Assembly (NCBI GenBank): GCA_036674765.1
Contig: JARVKI010000056.1
Span: forward strand, 62,001 to 126,000
DNA: 64,000 bases
Reading direction: 5' to 3'
From: Seiridium cupressi
Taxonomy: Eukaryota; Ascomycota; Sordariomycetes; Amphisphaeriales; Sporocadaceae
The notes beneath the pieces are model-generated. The model did not search any database and was not told the origin of the DNA. It saw only the letters and a program-made list of their open reading frames with translations. Both the position numbers and the translations under genes were made by a program. Positions 53,914 through 64,000 of this stretch are shown piece by piece (within the stretch, counting starts at the first letter, position 1; each line of letters starts with the position of its first letter).

Positions 53914-55452
53914 TTAATTGACGACGGGAGAGATGACTGGAAAATCGAATCCCTCCCATGACTCTTCGTCGTTATCAGGTGACTCCGCCACGAGTTTGCA
54001 CTTCTCTCTGAAGCGTTTGTCCGCAACGTAGGCTTGTTGCCGAATATGATTCAGTTCTGCGGCATTGGCCGGCTTTTGGAACTTCCTAGCACTTATGACG
54101 TGGCGAAAATTGTCGCCAACGTTGGAGAACAATCTACCACCCGGCCCAAGGAAAGAGTGGGCATGATTGAATGTCCTCTCTACCATGACCAAGTCAGGAG
54201 ACCTCACCTGGTATGGCTCAAAGTTGATGAGTAGCTCATCCACATTGGCACAAAAAGGTGGCATGTCCTTGCGGTAGGCGATCTTCTCAATCTGCCGCAG
54301 CACGTCGGAGTACCACGGGAGTGACATGCCTTCCGCAGTCATCTCCCGCCGTACTTCCTGATGAAAGGTGGGCAGAGATCGACGACCGTCTGTGGTGGCT
54401 AATTGCTTGCGTGATCGGTGCAGAAAGCGTGACTCGGTTCCGTGATCGAGTGGAATGCGCCGTCGGTCGTTGATCTCGCATGCCTTGAGGTATCTGACGA
54501 ACATTGCCACCAGTCTTGGATTGCCTCTACAGGGTCCAGCTAGGGCAATGCGCGCCAGTCTGACACAGAAGGTCGCGTCCCATTGCGGGTCCGAATATGA
54601 AGTGCCATCGACAGAAATCTTGGCCCTTCCAGCATACTCGAGATATGTCTGGGGACCAATGATATCGGTCGGAAAGCAGCGCATGTATCCAACAATTCTT
54701 TTCCACATGGGCAGAAAGTCGTTGTTGCTGCTAGGAAGCCCGAGGCTGCCAATATATTGATAATACTGGTCCTCAGCAAGCTCGGATTGGAAGCTCGTCT
54801 CCTCGACTTCCCCCCATAAAGCATTATAAGTTGGTTGAGGAACCAAGTCAAGAGGTAGAGGAGCTTCTTGAGTATCCAACCATTTCCTCTCGGTTCTTTC
54901 TTGTTCCTCGATCCGCTCCAGTTGACGACCAGCCAGCGATAGCTGGTTATCGTCCAAAGTATCCAGTAAGGCCTTGTAGTTGGCGAGGCGCTCCTCACGA
55001 GCCACCTTGCCTGTCTTCTTATCCTTAGCCATCTTCCGATGACGCTTGATATCATCATCGCCGCAGACGGATGACGTGTCCTTGAAGTCGCTGTCTGATA
55101 TATCTGACACGTCCTGCGTCGGATCTAGATCAGGATTCGCCGAAGGTGAGGCAAAGGGGTTGTTATCCTCCTCCTCCTCCTCCTCCTCCACGTCTTCATC
55201 CTCCTCGTCTTCGTCCTCTTGGTGATAGTCCGAGTCATCGTCAGGTCCGGGCTGGTATTCACCAGCTACCTCGCCGTCAGAATCTTCGTCATCACCTGTC
55301 CGCCTTCGCATGGGCTGGTGGGACGTGGTCGGCGCTGATGTTGCTTGTGCGCCGTTGCTTTGGCCTGAAGATGTGGCCGCAGCATTGGACGAGGCTGCTG
55401 CCTCGTCCAAGGATTCGTTTCGTCGCTTGAGTCGTTGTTCTCGGGTACTCAT
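53914..55452 (-). CDS. Acidic protein of unknown function (512 residues)
   Basis: Single long exon from ATG 55452 to TAA 53916-53914. The first 150 residues are disordered and very acidic (runs of Asp/Glu around residues 70-95, encoded by GAG/GAA-rich sequence), with a Lys/Arg patch KRHRKMAKDKKTGK after them. Residues about 210-500 look folded, mostly helical with several Trp and Cys (for example LPMWKRIVGYMRCFPTDIIG and LARIALAGPCRGNPRLVAMF). No signal peptide or membrane helix, so it is nuclear or cytosolic. I do not recognise a family. It is divergent from the helicase-like gene at 56398. The frame continues for 52 sense codons after the TAA up to another TAA at 53757-53755, so an earlier form was probably longer. 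Confidence 0.72.
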   Translation of the reverse strand: MSTREQRLKRRNESLDEAAASSNAAATSSGQSNGAQATSAPTTSHQPMRRRTGDDEDSDGEVAGEYQPGPDDDSDYHQEDEDEEDEDVEEEEEEEDNNPFASPSANPDLDPTQDVSDISDSDFKDTSSVCGDDDIKRHRKMAKDKKTGKVAREERLANYKALLDTLDDNQLSLAGRQLERIEEQERTERKWLDTQEAPLPLDLVPQPTYNALWGEVEETSFQSELAEDQYYQYIGSLGLPSSNNDFLPMWKRIVGYMRCFPTDIIGPQTYLEYAGRAKISVDGTSYSDPQWDATFCVRLARIALAGPCRGNPRLVAMFVRYLKACEINDRRRIPLDHGTESRFLHRSRKQLATTDGRRSLPTFHQEVRREMTAEGMSLPWYSDVLRQIEKIAYRKDMPPFCANVDELLINFEPYQVRSPDLVMVERTFNHAHSFLGPGGRLFSNVGDNFRHVISARKFQKPANAAELNHIRQQAYVADKRFREKCKLVAESPDNDEESWEGFDFPVISPVVN

Positions 55453-56397
55453 GATTGAACATGTCTGGGCACACGTTAGTTATGAGCTGTTGTAGGCGAT
55501 TTTGTGACTTACGATTTTTTGGTTGCGTGGTGTTTGGTTTTGGTGTCAAACGCGGGGCGCGTCCCATGAGCTTTATTTAAAACCCCAAGTCAAACAGATG
55601 TAGCCACATCTGTGACCAGCTAATGGGACAGCAGGGCTTAAGGCAATTGAAAGTACTTGTGTTTGAAATTTAACTGCCTAATAACCATTCTTGCATATTA
55701 ATCGATATTCTCCTCCAGAGCATGTCTTGTCGTCGTTAATCGCACCGAGCGCACGTGAAATTTGGTGGATATTTTTTGTAAAGGCTTATTTCCAATTTTT
55801 GCTAAACTGAAAACAGGCTGGGTGGATTAAGCTCTTTCGCTATCTCCTATTCTATAACACTTTTTTATAATTACTTTGAAACGTTCTTAAAAACAATTCA
55901 TGTTCTTCTAAAGAAATTCATATGATTCTAGAAATTATATCCTTTAATCAATAGAATTATCGCAATGAACATCATAGCGATAGTGCCAACCTGAGGCCCA
56001 GCTGTAGGTGTCAGATAGGCCGCAATCATGCGCTACATTGTATTTGAGGCTGGTGTGGATTGCTGCCTCATTATCAGGATGGAGGGTGCGAAGATCGGGG
56101 AAATTTGCGGAATTGATCTCCTCGTTGGATGCCATCTTGATTGCTTGTACGTGGAGTTTTGTCAAATGTCGCTTTACAAATGCTGATTTGACGTAATGTA
56201 GCTTGAACCTTTAGGGCTTGGAATATCGTTGCTGGGGAGTTTAAGCCGTGCCATCAAGCGTGGTCAGCATGTAGATCATTAGGGATTTCTTTTGCTCCCA
56301 TCTCCATTTTCTTTCTTTCATTCACTCTCCCCATCACAATTTTCTTCTATCTCAATTTCGACCTCAATCATCCTGCTGCGCACCAAAAATAGACAAA
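55453..56397. promoter_or_regulatory. Divergent promoter region between the acidic protein and the helicase-like gene
   Basis: 945 bases lie between the two start codons, with AT-rich sequence in the middle (55800-55960) and pyrimidine-rich leaders towards each gene (CTTTCTTTCATTCACTCTCC near 56310). No gene of its own; a 73-codon minus frame at 55944-56165 is not convincing. Confidence 0.4.
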
Positions 56398-58482
56398 ATG
56401 CAGCAGAGCGAACAAGCCGAGCAGCAAATTGTCGCCCAACCAAGGGTCTCTTGGGAATCCAAGAAATCCGAGGTGGACGACTTTCTAAAAGACTGCACCG
56501 AGAATGCAGGAAGCATGGCTGCTTACCTCATATCGCCCCATGCTTCCGGCAAATCCACGAGCCTTCCCATCCATATGTTGGTTCATACCATGGAAACCCA
56601 GACCGGCCCTCTGATATATGTCCCCTCTCGAGAGCAGGAGGCCAAGAGTGTATTCCGCAACTTGGTAGACTTCAAACCGTCCCTAAAGGAATTCATCACG
56701 TACGCCGATGACGGAGAGGGTTTAGCTACAGAATTGGAATCCGGAGACCTTGTCGTGTGCTCATACGACGACTTCGTCGATTGGGCCACTGAGCCAACCA
56801 AGACATCCTTCACCATTTTGGCAGATGTCGAGCTGAGGGCCACGGTTAGTGGCGAGCTCTTCTTCGGAAAACTTATAGAACTCGCTCAACCGAAACCTGA
56901 GAATCCGGTCATGAATATCATTCTACTAGATGCTCGAATTTCCGGTCGAACAAGAAAGGGATTCGACAAGTGGAACGTGCCCTTGAGACTGATTGAAGTT
57001 CAGGGTCAGCAGCCGAGTCCCCGAGTCAAACGACCCGGCGATGACTGGAAGGCCACCATGTCCAAGGCCATCCAAGAGACCGAAGGACAAGTGGTCGCGG
57101 TCCTAGAAAGCATGGATGAACTTATCGAACAAGACGTCCTCATCATTGATCGTTTGAATCTCTGCAATCAGGACGGGGGAGGGTTATGTGTCGCTCTTCC
57201 CGCCGATAAGATCGTTAATATCTGTCCTGATCTGAGCATCAAGGGTAGATGTCGAAATCTTACCCTCCTTCTGTCCCACGGCCAGGCTGTTTCTCTCGTC
57301 CTGGACGAGCAGATTCGTCAGCTGGTGTGCACAACTAGAAAGCTCTCCCATCACGAGCTTCTGCGAGAGGAGTCCTGGGTGCTGCAGAGCGACAATGAGC
57401 TGGAGAAAGTCCGCTACATTAGTTGTTCGCCAGCTCCGAGCGGAAGGAACAGTGACAATGCCCCATCTGATCCCACACAGTCGGCCTGGAATCAAGATTT
57501 ATCCTATCTTGTCCTCCGAATGGTCGAAATGTGGCCCAATGTTCACGTGGCCTCATATCCCATTTGTCCGGCACCGGACCCAGCATTCCTCATTGAGGAA
57601 TATGTCCGGCTGGGTTGCCTATCCTGCCTAGAACCAGGCGAAAGAGATGGAGAGGCTACACTCACGAGTCGAGGCCGAACCACTTTAGGTGTTGTGCAGA
57701 ACATGCGCTCTAGTGATAGCCCTGGCATCGTTCCATTCGAAATGGCGCACTTTCTTGCGTCCGTGAATTCAGTTCCGGATGTCAAAGTTAAGCGCGTTAT
57801 CATTCTTATGGCTCTTCTCATCTATCGTGGAGAGCTCCGTACGGATACGTTCTGTTACATCCGAAAAGCACCAAGCCGAGCCGTCATCGACAAACGATGC
57901 GCAGGGATTGGACATAAGCTTGCCAAAAGAGGCTGGCTCTGGGGTATGCTTGGTGTATATCTCAAGCACCTTGTGAACGGTGACTTCCAGGTCGTTTCCG
58001 CACCAATTGTAGCGGATGGCCTGGCTGTCAGTCCAGCGGCCGGTCGCCTTATAACCGAGCAGTACGGCAATCTCGAGTATCTGCTGGGATTGTCTCCAAT
58101 AAGAGACCCAATCGCAGATACCGATCTCAACGACGAGCAGGTCGCCATGGTGGAGTGGGAGCTGGCATTTTCATACCAGCATCGCACTGCGTTTCACTTT
58201 ACGCGGACGAATCGTCAAGACAGCTGGTCCGATGCTTACTCGTCGTGTGACGTAGGAATCGACCGCGATCGTGAATTTCTTGATTTCGATGGCATCAAGG
58301 ATATGACCGAGGCTGATGGTGGCTACTTGGCTATCTACCTCTTGCTTGAGCCCCACCAAGCCCAGTCATATATCTGCCGAGCGCTGACTTATATACCACG
58401 AAACAACATCATCGAGCTCGGCCGTCGTCAAGGTGGTTCATGGCCTCAATGTTTGGTCACGAGCGTTCCTCGGCGTCGCTGA
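56398..58482 (+). CDS. DEAH-helicase-like protein without a DEAH box (694 residues)
   Basis: Single exon from ATG 56398. A P-loop-like motif, SPHASGKSTSLPIHML, sits at residues 46-61, where DEAH helicases have TGSGKTTQLP. A motif Ia-like LIYVPSREQEAKSVF and a GDLVVCSYDDF segment follow. Where motif II (DEAH) is expected the sequence reads ILADVELRATVSGEL, so the catalytic acidic pair is missing, and motif III is LLDARISGR instead of SAT. The C-terminal half fits the helicase ratchet (HA2-like) module: LIEEYVRLGCLSCL, then ATLTSRGRTTLGVVQNM and PFEMAHFLASV. The overall plan resembles Prp22/HrpA-type enzymes shortened at both ends. ATP binding may remain but hydrolysis is doubtful. It is paired head-to-head with the acidic protein gene. 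A degenerate cellular DEAH helicase is my best reading. Confidence 0.7.
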   Translation: MQQSEQAEQQIVAQPRVSWESKKSEVDDFLKDCTENAGSMAAYLISPHASGKSTSLPIHMLVHTMETQTGPLIYVPSREQEAKSVFRNLVDFKPSLKEFITYADDGEGLATELESGDLVVCSYDDFVDWATEPTKTSFTILADVELRATVSGELFFGKLIELAQPKPENPVMNIILLDARISGRTRKGFDKWNVPLRLIEVQGQQPSPRVKRPGDDWKATMSKAIQETEGQVVAVLESMDELIEQDVLIIDRLNLCNQDGGGLCVALPADKIVNICPDLSIKGRCRNLTLLLSHGQAVSLVLDEQIRQLVCTTRKLSHHELLREESWVLQSDNELEKVRYISCSPAPSGRNSDNAPSDPTQSAWNQDLSYLVLRMVEMWPNVHVASYPICPAPDPAFLIEEYVRLGCLSCLEPGERDGEATLTSRGRTTLGVVQNMRSSDSPGIVPFEMAHFLASVNSVPDVKVKRVIILMALLIYRGELRTDTFCYIRKAPSRAVIDKRCAGIGHKLAKRGWLWGMLGVYLKHLVNGDFQVVSAPIVADGLAVSPAAGRLITEQYGNLEYLLGLSPIRDPIADTDLNDEQVAMVEWELAFSYQHRTAFHFTRTNRQDSWSDAYSSCDVGIDRDREFLDFDGIKDMTEADGGYLAIYLLLEPHQAQSYICRALTYIPRNNIIELGRRQGGSWPQCLVTSVPRRR

Positions 58483-58788
58483 GAAGTCACGACGTTGGGA
58501 GCCGCGACCATACATCTGATTACATAGATAAGTCTGAATATATTTGATTACTCATGTCTACTCTTGCACCCAGACGTCCATATTGATTTGCAACTTGGCT
58601 GGACATTTGATTTATTCGGATATTCGACTCTTGTGCTCAGTGACGGCGGGTGTGGACAAATCTGTCTCGTACCTCTAGTGTAAATAGCTCACCATAAACC
58701 GCCACGCAGGGTAATGAAAACGAGAACCCGTATTATCAAATTCTTTGGTTTCCTATGTCTTAATCCATTATCTAGACGTACATCTTGG
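58483..58788. other. Convergent 3' flanks
   Basis: 306 bases between the helicase-like gene and the rhodopsin-domain gene, facing 3' to 3'. Nothing else seen. Confidence 0.5.
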
Positions 58789-60100
58789 TCAAGAAGATTC
58801 GTTGCCCATTATGATGATTTGCGATGTGCTACTTTCGGCTCGACTGCCCTCTCTATTGCTTGGTAATTCAATTTCGTAGTACCCCTGTTCATATCTCTTG
58901 CCGTTGGTCCCAGATCCGCTTCGAACAGTCTCAAGGAGCCGCCGAGGTTGGAATAACGGCTTCAGGGCCGGAACGTTGGCGCAGAAGATCGCGCTGTTCA
59001 CCTCAACCATCGACCAGAGGTTGACCTGTACGTGGGGTCAGAATGAAGATCGTGTCTAATGTGTCATGCGACTCACCGATATGGCATCATGATAGGGGTC
59101 GGTAGCGAGGGTGTATGTATATATGGACTGTAGTCGCACGCAGGAGAATGCTGTGGCGAATACGCCAACTCCGAATACACCGTACAAAACCAACTTTTCC
59201 TTGTGCTCGATCCCGATCGACATAAGTGTTGGAATGGGAAGCAGGAGAATCCAAAGGTCCGTGATTATGTTGAAACCAGAGGTGACTATCTCATTGTTAG
59301 CACCAGACCCACAGAAGGTGTACAGAGCCGGCATGACATACAGTAGAAGAACGCGGTCGTATTGTTGCATGTCCCGGGTTGCTTGAATGTGATGTCCCAG
59401 ACCTTACTAACGGGTTGACATTGACCTATCGTACCTCCGAGACATGTGACGTAAAATACCGCGAGAAGTACCAGGGTACCTTGGCAGAGTCGGAGGAACC
59501 TTTTGCTAATGGCTAAAACTTTGTAAGCACTGCAAGTTTTGCGCTGGGGACACGGGCAAATGTACCAAACCTGAGATACATGAACAAAATTGATGACTTG
59601 ACAGCGAAGACAATGGTGTAGTAAATGACTTCGATCGCGAATATGGTCTGGCATTATCGCATCTCTGTCAGTGACTTTACTTGACTCCAGCTCTATCCCA
59701 GCGAGAGCTCTATCAGGATTGGATTGAGCTTACCTTCAGCAAGGCCGACATATTATCGGGGGTCAACGTCGTCATCGGGAAGCCAATGTGGTTCGCGCGC
59801 GCAACAAGAAGACAGACAACATAGGTAATGGTGAAGACCTAGACGATATGAATGCCATGAAGGGAACACGAGAGTGTCGGTGCCTACCAGCGCCATGACG
59901 GTCGTAGCATCATCCCATCCCGGTTTTCGTATCACCCCAAATCTTACTATGCAGCGTAACAGAACGAGGACAGCTAGACAAAAAGTCAGGATTGAGTCTT
60001 CGCGTGAGCCGGTAAGGGGAGCCAGGATACCGGAAAGTGATGTCAACACTATAGCGGTAGCAATTAGTCCATTTTGACGTGCCTGATCGGCATCCGACAT
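58789..60100 (-). CDS. Fungal rhodopsin-domain seven-helix membrane protein
   Basis: Seven exons: 60100-60031, 59973-59888, 59838-59734, 59647-59571, 59529-59342, 59285-59077 and 59025-58789 (972 nt, 323 residues). All introns are 41-86 nt with clear branch and splice signals, and the total frame is continuous. Splicing restores the family pattern: a first helix IVLTSLSAVLVLLRCIVRF, the Arg-x-GWDDATTVMAL block, NHIGFPMTTLTPDNM, a SILFMYL helix, a Cys-rich second extracellular loop (TIGQCQPV...PGTCNN) and FNIITDLWILLLPIPTL. The C-terminal tail is hydrophilic (NREGSRAESSTSQ). This is the rhodopsin-domain (PF20684) group, related to Pth11-like receptors but without the CFEM domain; the ligand is unknown. 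Confidence 0.88.
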
Positions 60101-61942
60101 GTTCGAAGTTTTGATCCGCAAGAAAGATTCGGGTCTGCGAGGTGTTGGTGGTCTCTGGCAATTGACGGTTTGCTATCGTCTCCGCGCGATGTACTGCGGA
60201 ATCATTCAGTGGCGGATGCCAACGGGCAACGACTACCTGTGTTTCGGTAGACGTTATGGTAAAGCGTGCGTCGTATAAAACAATTTCGAGCTGACAACTT
60301 GCGTGAACATCAACTGTAGATCAACCACTCTGTCGGCACGCATGTTGTCCCCCTTTCATGGATGGTGGTGCGCAATGTGGACTTCAAGGTGGATAAATAA
60401 ATCTGAGATGGAGCTGGGCTGACATCCTTTGCGAAGGTAGCTCAGGCACAAGGGAAACTCTATTTGATTGAAACCACTTAAGCATCAAGACCCATGTCCC
60501 GCGGATGAATGCCATCAAGGACGCCAGGCCAATGACCTATGGCTGCTTGATCAGAGTTCAGCCACGATGCGACTTTGACGGGGGTTGCCCATTGCAAAGT
60601 TTACGCTACTCGATCGTACGATAGTGCACGGAACTACAAAGTAACCGATGTAAGATAAGAGAGGGAGCACTGCGACATCCGACAGGATAGCGCTAATGAG
60701 ATTCGAACTCAACGTGATACTTACATGTACCCTTTTACAAGTTCATAAGGTGCGGTAACCATTTATGGAATGATCAAGGCTGCGGATTGAGATTCTAGTC
60801 GCATGGTAACGAATGCCCCAAGACGACTTGACTTCGCCCGACAGCCGAGTAGCTCCAACATCGTGGGCCACTGTCATGGCGTGCAGCATGCTAAGCCTGG
60901 AACTCAATCATAGCGTTTGCGGGGGAACGTCCCGGTACGAAGTGCGCCAAAAAAAAATACACTAACACGCAAGTGTCTGTGGGGGTTGTATTCAGCCTTA
61001 TAATGCGCCAGGAACCACTCGCTACATTGTAGCCTAACATTATTGGAGCAGGAGTGCTGCCGGGAGTTTCGAGCAGAGTGCCTAAAGCCACTAGGCTAAG
61101 ATCCATCGGGCGATGTAGACTAGTCAGGGCCGTCTTCCATCGCCTAGCATCCCCGACCATATTACTTAGCAGCTAGCCAAGGTGTGAGGAATGCCTCCAA
61201 CAGCGCTCCTGGCTCTCGTTCCGGGCGGCCGGGGTTCATGGCTAACTACATGTGCAAGCTAGGATATCCTACATTATAATTGTCCGACGCATCCGGCACG
61301 CCGCCTGCAGCACTCTAGACCTTCCGATCGCATCAAAGTTAAAATCCATGCGAAATCACTTTCAGCCAGTCTTTCTGTGGCCTTACTTTTTCAGGGTTTC
61401 GAGCTATTATAATAACTAGGCAGTCCCGAATTACAATCGCCTTGAACAGTTCAGATGAGTTTCAGATAGCCCCACTTGGTGACCCACCCGGATGAACGGA
61501 TCTAATTGCATTCCAGGCTCTTCGCTGAGACACCAACGATACCAGTGATGAGACATGACACAGTGGAACACCTGCTTAGCGTCCCATTCCCTTGGGATTT
61601 AGCACCCACTTCAATCGATTCCATCTTGACACCAACAAGTTGTCTGCTATCTAGTGTCTTCAAACATGCCGCCAACTAGGCCCAATCATTGACATGTGGA
61701 GCCAAGTCCGCGCGAGAAGTCCTCGAAGATACGACGGAGAGGACAAAGTCAACGGCGCGTCTGTCAGAATAGGGGTTCTAGCCACCTAGCTTATCGGGCT
61801 TCTCAGCCACTACAAATAGACTAGCTACCTCCTGCCTCCGGCACTCTCCTGATACTCAATCACTCAATTCACCTCATAACCTTGTTCCATCTCAATAGCG
61901 TCAACATGAAATTTCTGGAGTGTTCTTCCAGGAGTAGTTTGG
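60101..61942. other. Long intergenic stretch ending in a promoter-like leader
   Basis: No supported gene in the first 1.7 kb. From about 61810 there is a TATA-like TACAAATAGAC, then a CTCAATCACTCAATTCACC leader and an ATG at 61906 in a good context (GTCAACATGAAA), which the solo LTR interrupts 37 bases later. Confidence 0.4.
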
Positions 61943-62399
61943 TGTTACGAACCTGGCCTACAAGGAGGCCCAGGGCCCCACTTAAGTACAACTGTCAGGC
62001 AAGGCGGGCAGATGCCAGGCAAGGACAGAACGGTCACGTGATGGGTCACTGGATCACTATTTCTTGGCGTGATCCAGAGGCGAGCCCTGCAGGGGATCAC
62101 CACGGATCTATAGGGATCACCCGTGATCCTGTAGTGATCCATATGATCCAAACGACATCAGTGAAGTAATGGATGGATATATTAAGGATTGCATTTCCTA
62201 GCATTACATAGACAGTCATTACTTCAGTGATCAATCTAAGCATCTATCTACCCATAGGTGAGGCCTATCAAGCCTTAACGATTATATTCTTATTCATCAA
62301 GACTCAGTATTCCTATTCTACATCACGTACCCTGTTAGCATAAACCCAACACCAGTGTATTATCCTAAGGTTTATCCTGACGATAGTATATTCGTTACA
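61943..62399 (-). mobile_element. Solo LTR with TTTGG target-site duplication (reverse orientation)
   Basis: 457 bp. On the plus strand it starts TGTTACGAACCTGGCC and ends CGATAGTATATTCGTTACA, the reverse complement of the ends of the LTR at 21608. It is flanked by TTTGG at 61938-61942 and 62400-62404, a perfect 5-bp duplication. No internal retrotransposon sequence is present. The last 230 bases are highly similar to the other copy, while the middle (62030-62160) differs, though both are rich in GATC words. The insertion lies 37 bases after an ATG with a promoter-like leader and may have disrupted a small gene. Confidence 0.85.
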
Positions 62400-63260
62400 T
62401 TTGGCCGGCACTCAGCAGGGGTGAAACGGGTGTCAACTTGAACACGTTACCACTTGGAGACTGGTGTGTTGCTGAGGGCTTACCTTTCTGCGACTTCTTA
62501 TAGAAGCATCCAATCCAAGAAACAGAGACTGGTCGCGTGTGTCAACGTACTAACTACTTAGCTGCACGAGTAGGCTGCTCATGAGCTCGGCGTTGAATGT
62601 GCATTGAGTCTTTGCCGTCGTTTGGGCTTAACCTAGGCCACCGCAATTTTCTCCGAATCCATATACCTATCAACTCATGCGTCTTTTGTGGTCGCTACTA
62701 GAATACCATTATACCAGACAAGTGGATCTATCACTACATTGACAGAATGACCTATCCGTCGATCTAGAAGCTGGAATGAGACTACTTAGTTGAACCATGC
62801 CGATCATGGTTACCTACTATTAGGTTGGGATAGGCATTCGGCAACTCGGTGTAACGACCTGAAACAATACATCGCTATGTAGCGAATTCCACGTAAATAA
62901 GTTCAATAGGTCAACTTTTGGGTTGCATTCAGTTGATTTGAGTTGATTGGTCGGCACGACAGAGGTACATCAATCAATTCACGTTGACTTCAAATGCTGC
63001 TCTGTACCCAATGTGCAGGCCGGAGAAGACGTTGGACGAGTGAGCTCGACGAGCACATTGCTAGCTATCCTGGCAGCAAACGGGCGGATAGACGCTAGAA
63101 TCTCGTATGGTTGCAGGTATGTCATGGCATGCAAGTTCGGATCGCTTGTCTAACCTGTTGGACGTCACGGCCAACAGGTGGTGGGGAAGCCATATGGGAA
63201 CATTTTCCACCTTGGAAGGAAAATTTGAATAAGACTTCAATTGTCAGTCACCCGTCGTTA
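62400..63260. other. Intergenic, possible remains of the LTR-interrupted gene
   Basis: If the LTR and one TTTGG are removed, the frame from ATG 61906 runs only a few codons further to TGA, so the interrupted gene cannot be reconstructed by eye. No other gene was recognised. Confidence 0.4.
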
Positions 63261-64000
63261 TCAAGAAGCCTTTGAGACATAGACTGGCCAGTCATATGGT
63301 ACCATGATGAAGAAAGCGTTCCACTTCCACTTCTTTTGAGCGTTCACGAGTTCAAGGTCGTAGTCCCGAACAATGGTGCTCAAAATCTTGGAAAGCTCCA
63401 TCTTGGCATAATGCTGGCCAGGACAGGACATGTAGCCTGCACCAAACTGCACCTCAACCGTAAGTAAATTGATACGCGTGGACAAGTTGTGAGACAATCA
63501 TGACCTACCGGACACCAATATTTATCCAGACCACCAGCGTCAGAGCCCAGCCATCGATCGGGGTCGAATTCATGCTGGGCAGGTCAGCTGACGTGAAACA
63601 AACAACAGAGAGCCGGAGCGGAAGGGGTTATCAGGCACGTACAACATCTGGCCCCCAAATTTCTTCTGAGTGGTGAATGACCCAGGGATTCACTGAGACT
63701 GTTGTACCAGCCGGTAGTGTTGTATTTCCAATTGTCAAGCCTCCTTGAGGAACCACACGCGGCAGTCCCATAGGCACAGGGTTGTGAATGCGCAATGCCT
63801 CTTTAATGCAAGCTTGGAAATATGGCAGCTTGCTCGCGTCAGCGTACTTGATTACTTTTGACCGATAGCTTCCGTCGGCCTCTTGGGCCTCCTGAATCTC
63901 GCGCCTGACTCGTGCCCATGCCTTGGGTTGCCGTGTCATATAGTACAGGAAGCTCTGGAGGGCGCACGAGAGAGTATCAGATCCGGCTCCGACGTTGGCG
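63261..64000 (-). CDS. Cytochrome P450, 3' part (5' part outside window)
   Basis: Exons in the window: 64000-63643 (5' incomplete), 63574-63509 and 63446-63261, with introns GTACGT...GCCCAG and GTAGGT...GTGCAG. The readable 203 residues hold the I-helix (VGAGSDTLSCAL), K-helix ExxR (IKEALRIHNPVPMGLPRVVP), the FDPDRW form of the PERF motif and the heme loop FGAGYMSCPGQHYAKME. The C-terminus ends VPYDWPVYVSKAS. It is an E-class microsomal P450 of the type common in fungal detoxification and metabolite clusters. The neighbours beyond the right edge are unknown. Confidence 0.92.

Noticed and set aside
56398..58482. Endogenous viral helicase origin of the 694-residue protein
   Set aside because: The HA2-like C-terminal module and layout fit cellular DEAH helicases; no polymerase or capsid-like sequence lies nearby.

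Overview
This window is nuclear DNA of a filamentous ascomycete (Pezizomycotina), probably one that lives on plants. Protein genes carry short introns (about 45-130 nt) with GT[A/G]AGT-like donors and CTAAC/CTGAC branch sites. The gene families are typical of such fungi: DUF3328/UstYa, DUF3176, Arylsulfotransf_2, fungal rhodopsin-domain receptors, NACHT-type NLRs, ankyrin-CorA fusions, a PL1 pectate lyase and small secreted proteins. Solo LTRs and a C-to-T/G-to-A decayed AT-rich block suggest RIP-type repeat mutation. The species cannot be read from the window. All exon boundaries below were inferred by hand from splice signals, phase and family resemblance.

Left part (1-20 kb): a broken drug:H+ antiporter end, an arylsulfotransferase-like membrane protein, an MFS transporter and a PAPS-type sulfotransferase. 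Then come a small unknown gene, a decayed NLR-type STAND gene (DUF7708-like domain, NACHT, C2H2 finger, ankyrin-like tail) with several frame lesions, a stretch of tandem and GA-rich repeats, and a DUF3176 membrane protein with one frame break.

Middle left (18.6-31.6 kb): two genes built from very small exons that simple ORF scans miss (a 70-codon gene at 18.6-19.0 kb and a string of 18-24 nt micro-exons at 19.7-20.2 kb). They are followed by an 8-cysteine secreted protein, a nested repeat island with a solo LTR in TTATA duplications, a secreted-protein gene with a stop in its signal peptide, a pectate lyase, an unknown beta-rich protein with a decayed tandem copy, and a GMC oxidoreductase pseudogene.

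Centre (32.4-45.1 kb): a likely secondary-metabolite cluster. It holds a P450, three UstYa-family (DUF3328) proteins, an O-methyltransferase, a decayed CYP52-type P450 and an amino-acid/choline-type permease. Between the first P450 and the UstYa genes lies a tiny gene for a signal-peptide-bearing peptide ending in a Tyr-containing acidic tail. This makes a ribosomally made, post-translationally modified peptide (dikaritin-like) cluster a testable hypothesis.

Right part (45-64 kb): a secreted double-psi beta-barrel protein, an ankyrin-CorA fusion, a decayed repeat-associated ORF, and a divergent pair made of an acidic 512-residue protein and a DEAH-helicase-like protein without a recognisable DEAH box. 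Neither member of the pair matches a system I know. The window ends with a seven-helix rhodopsin-domain protein, a second solo LTR (TTTGG duplications, opposite orientation) and the 3' end of another P450.
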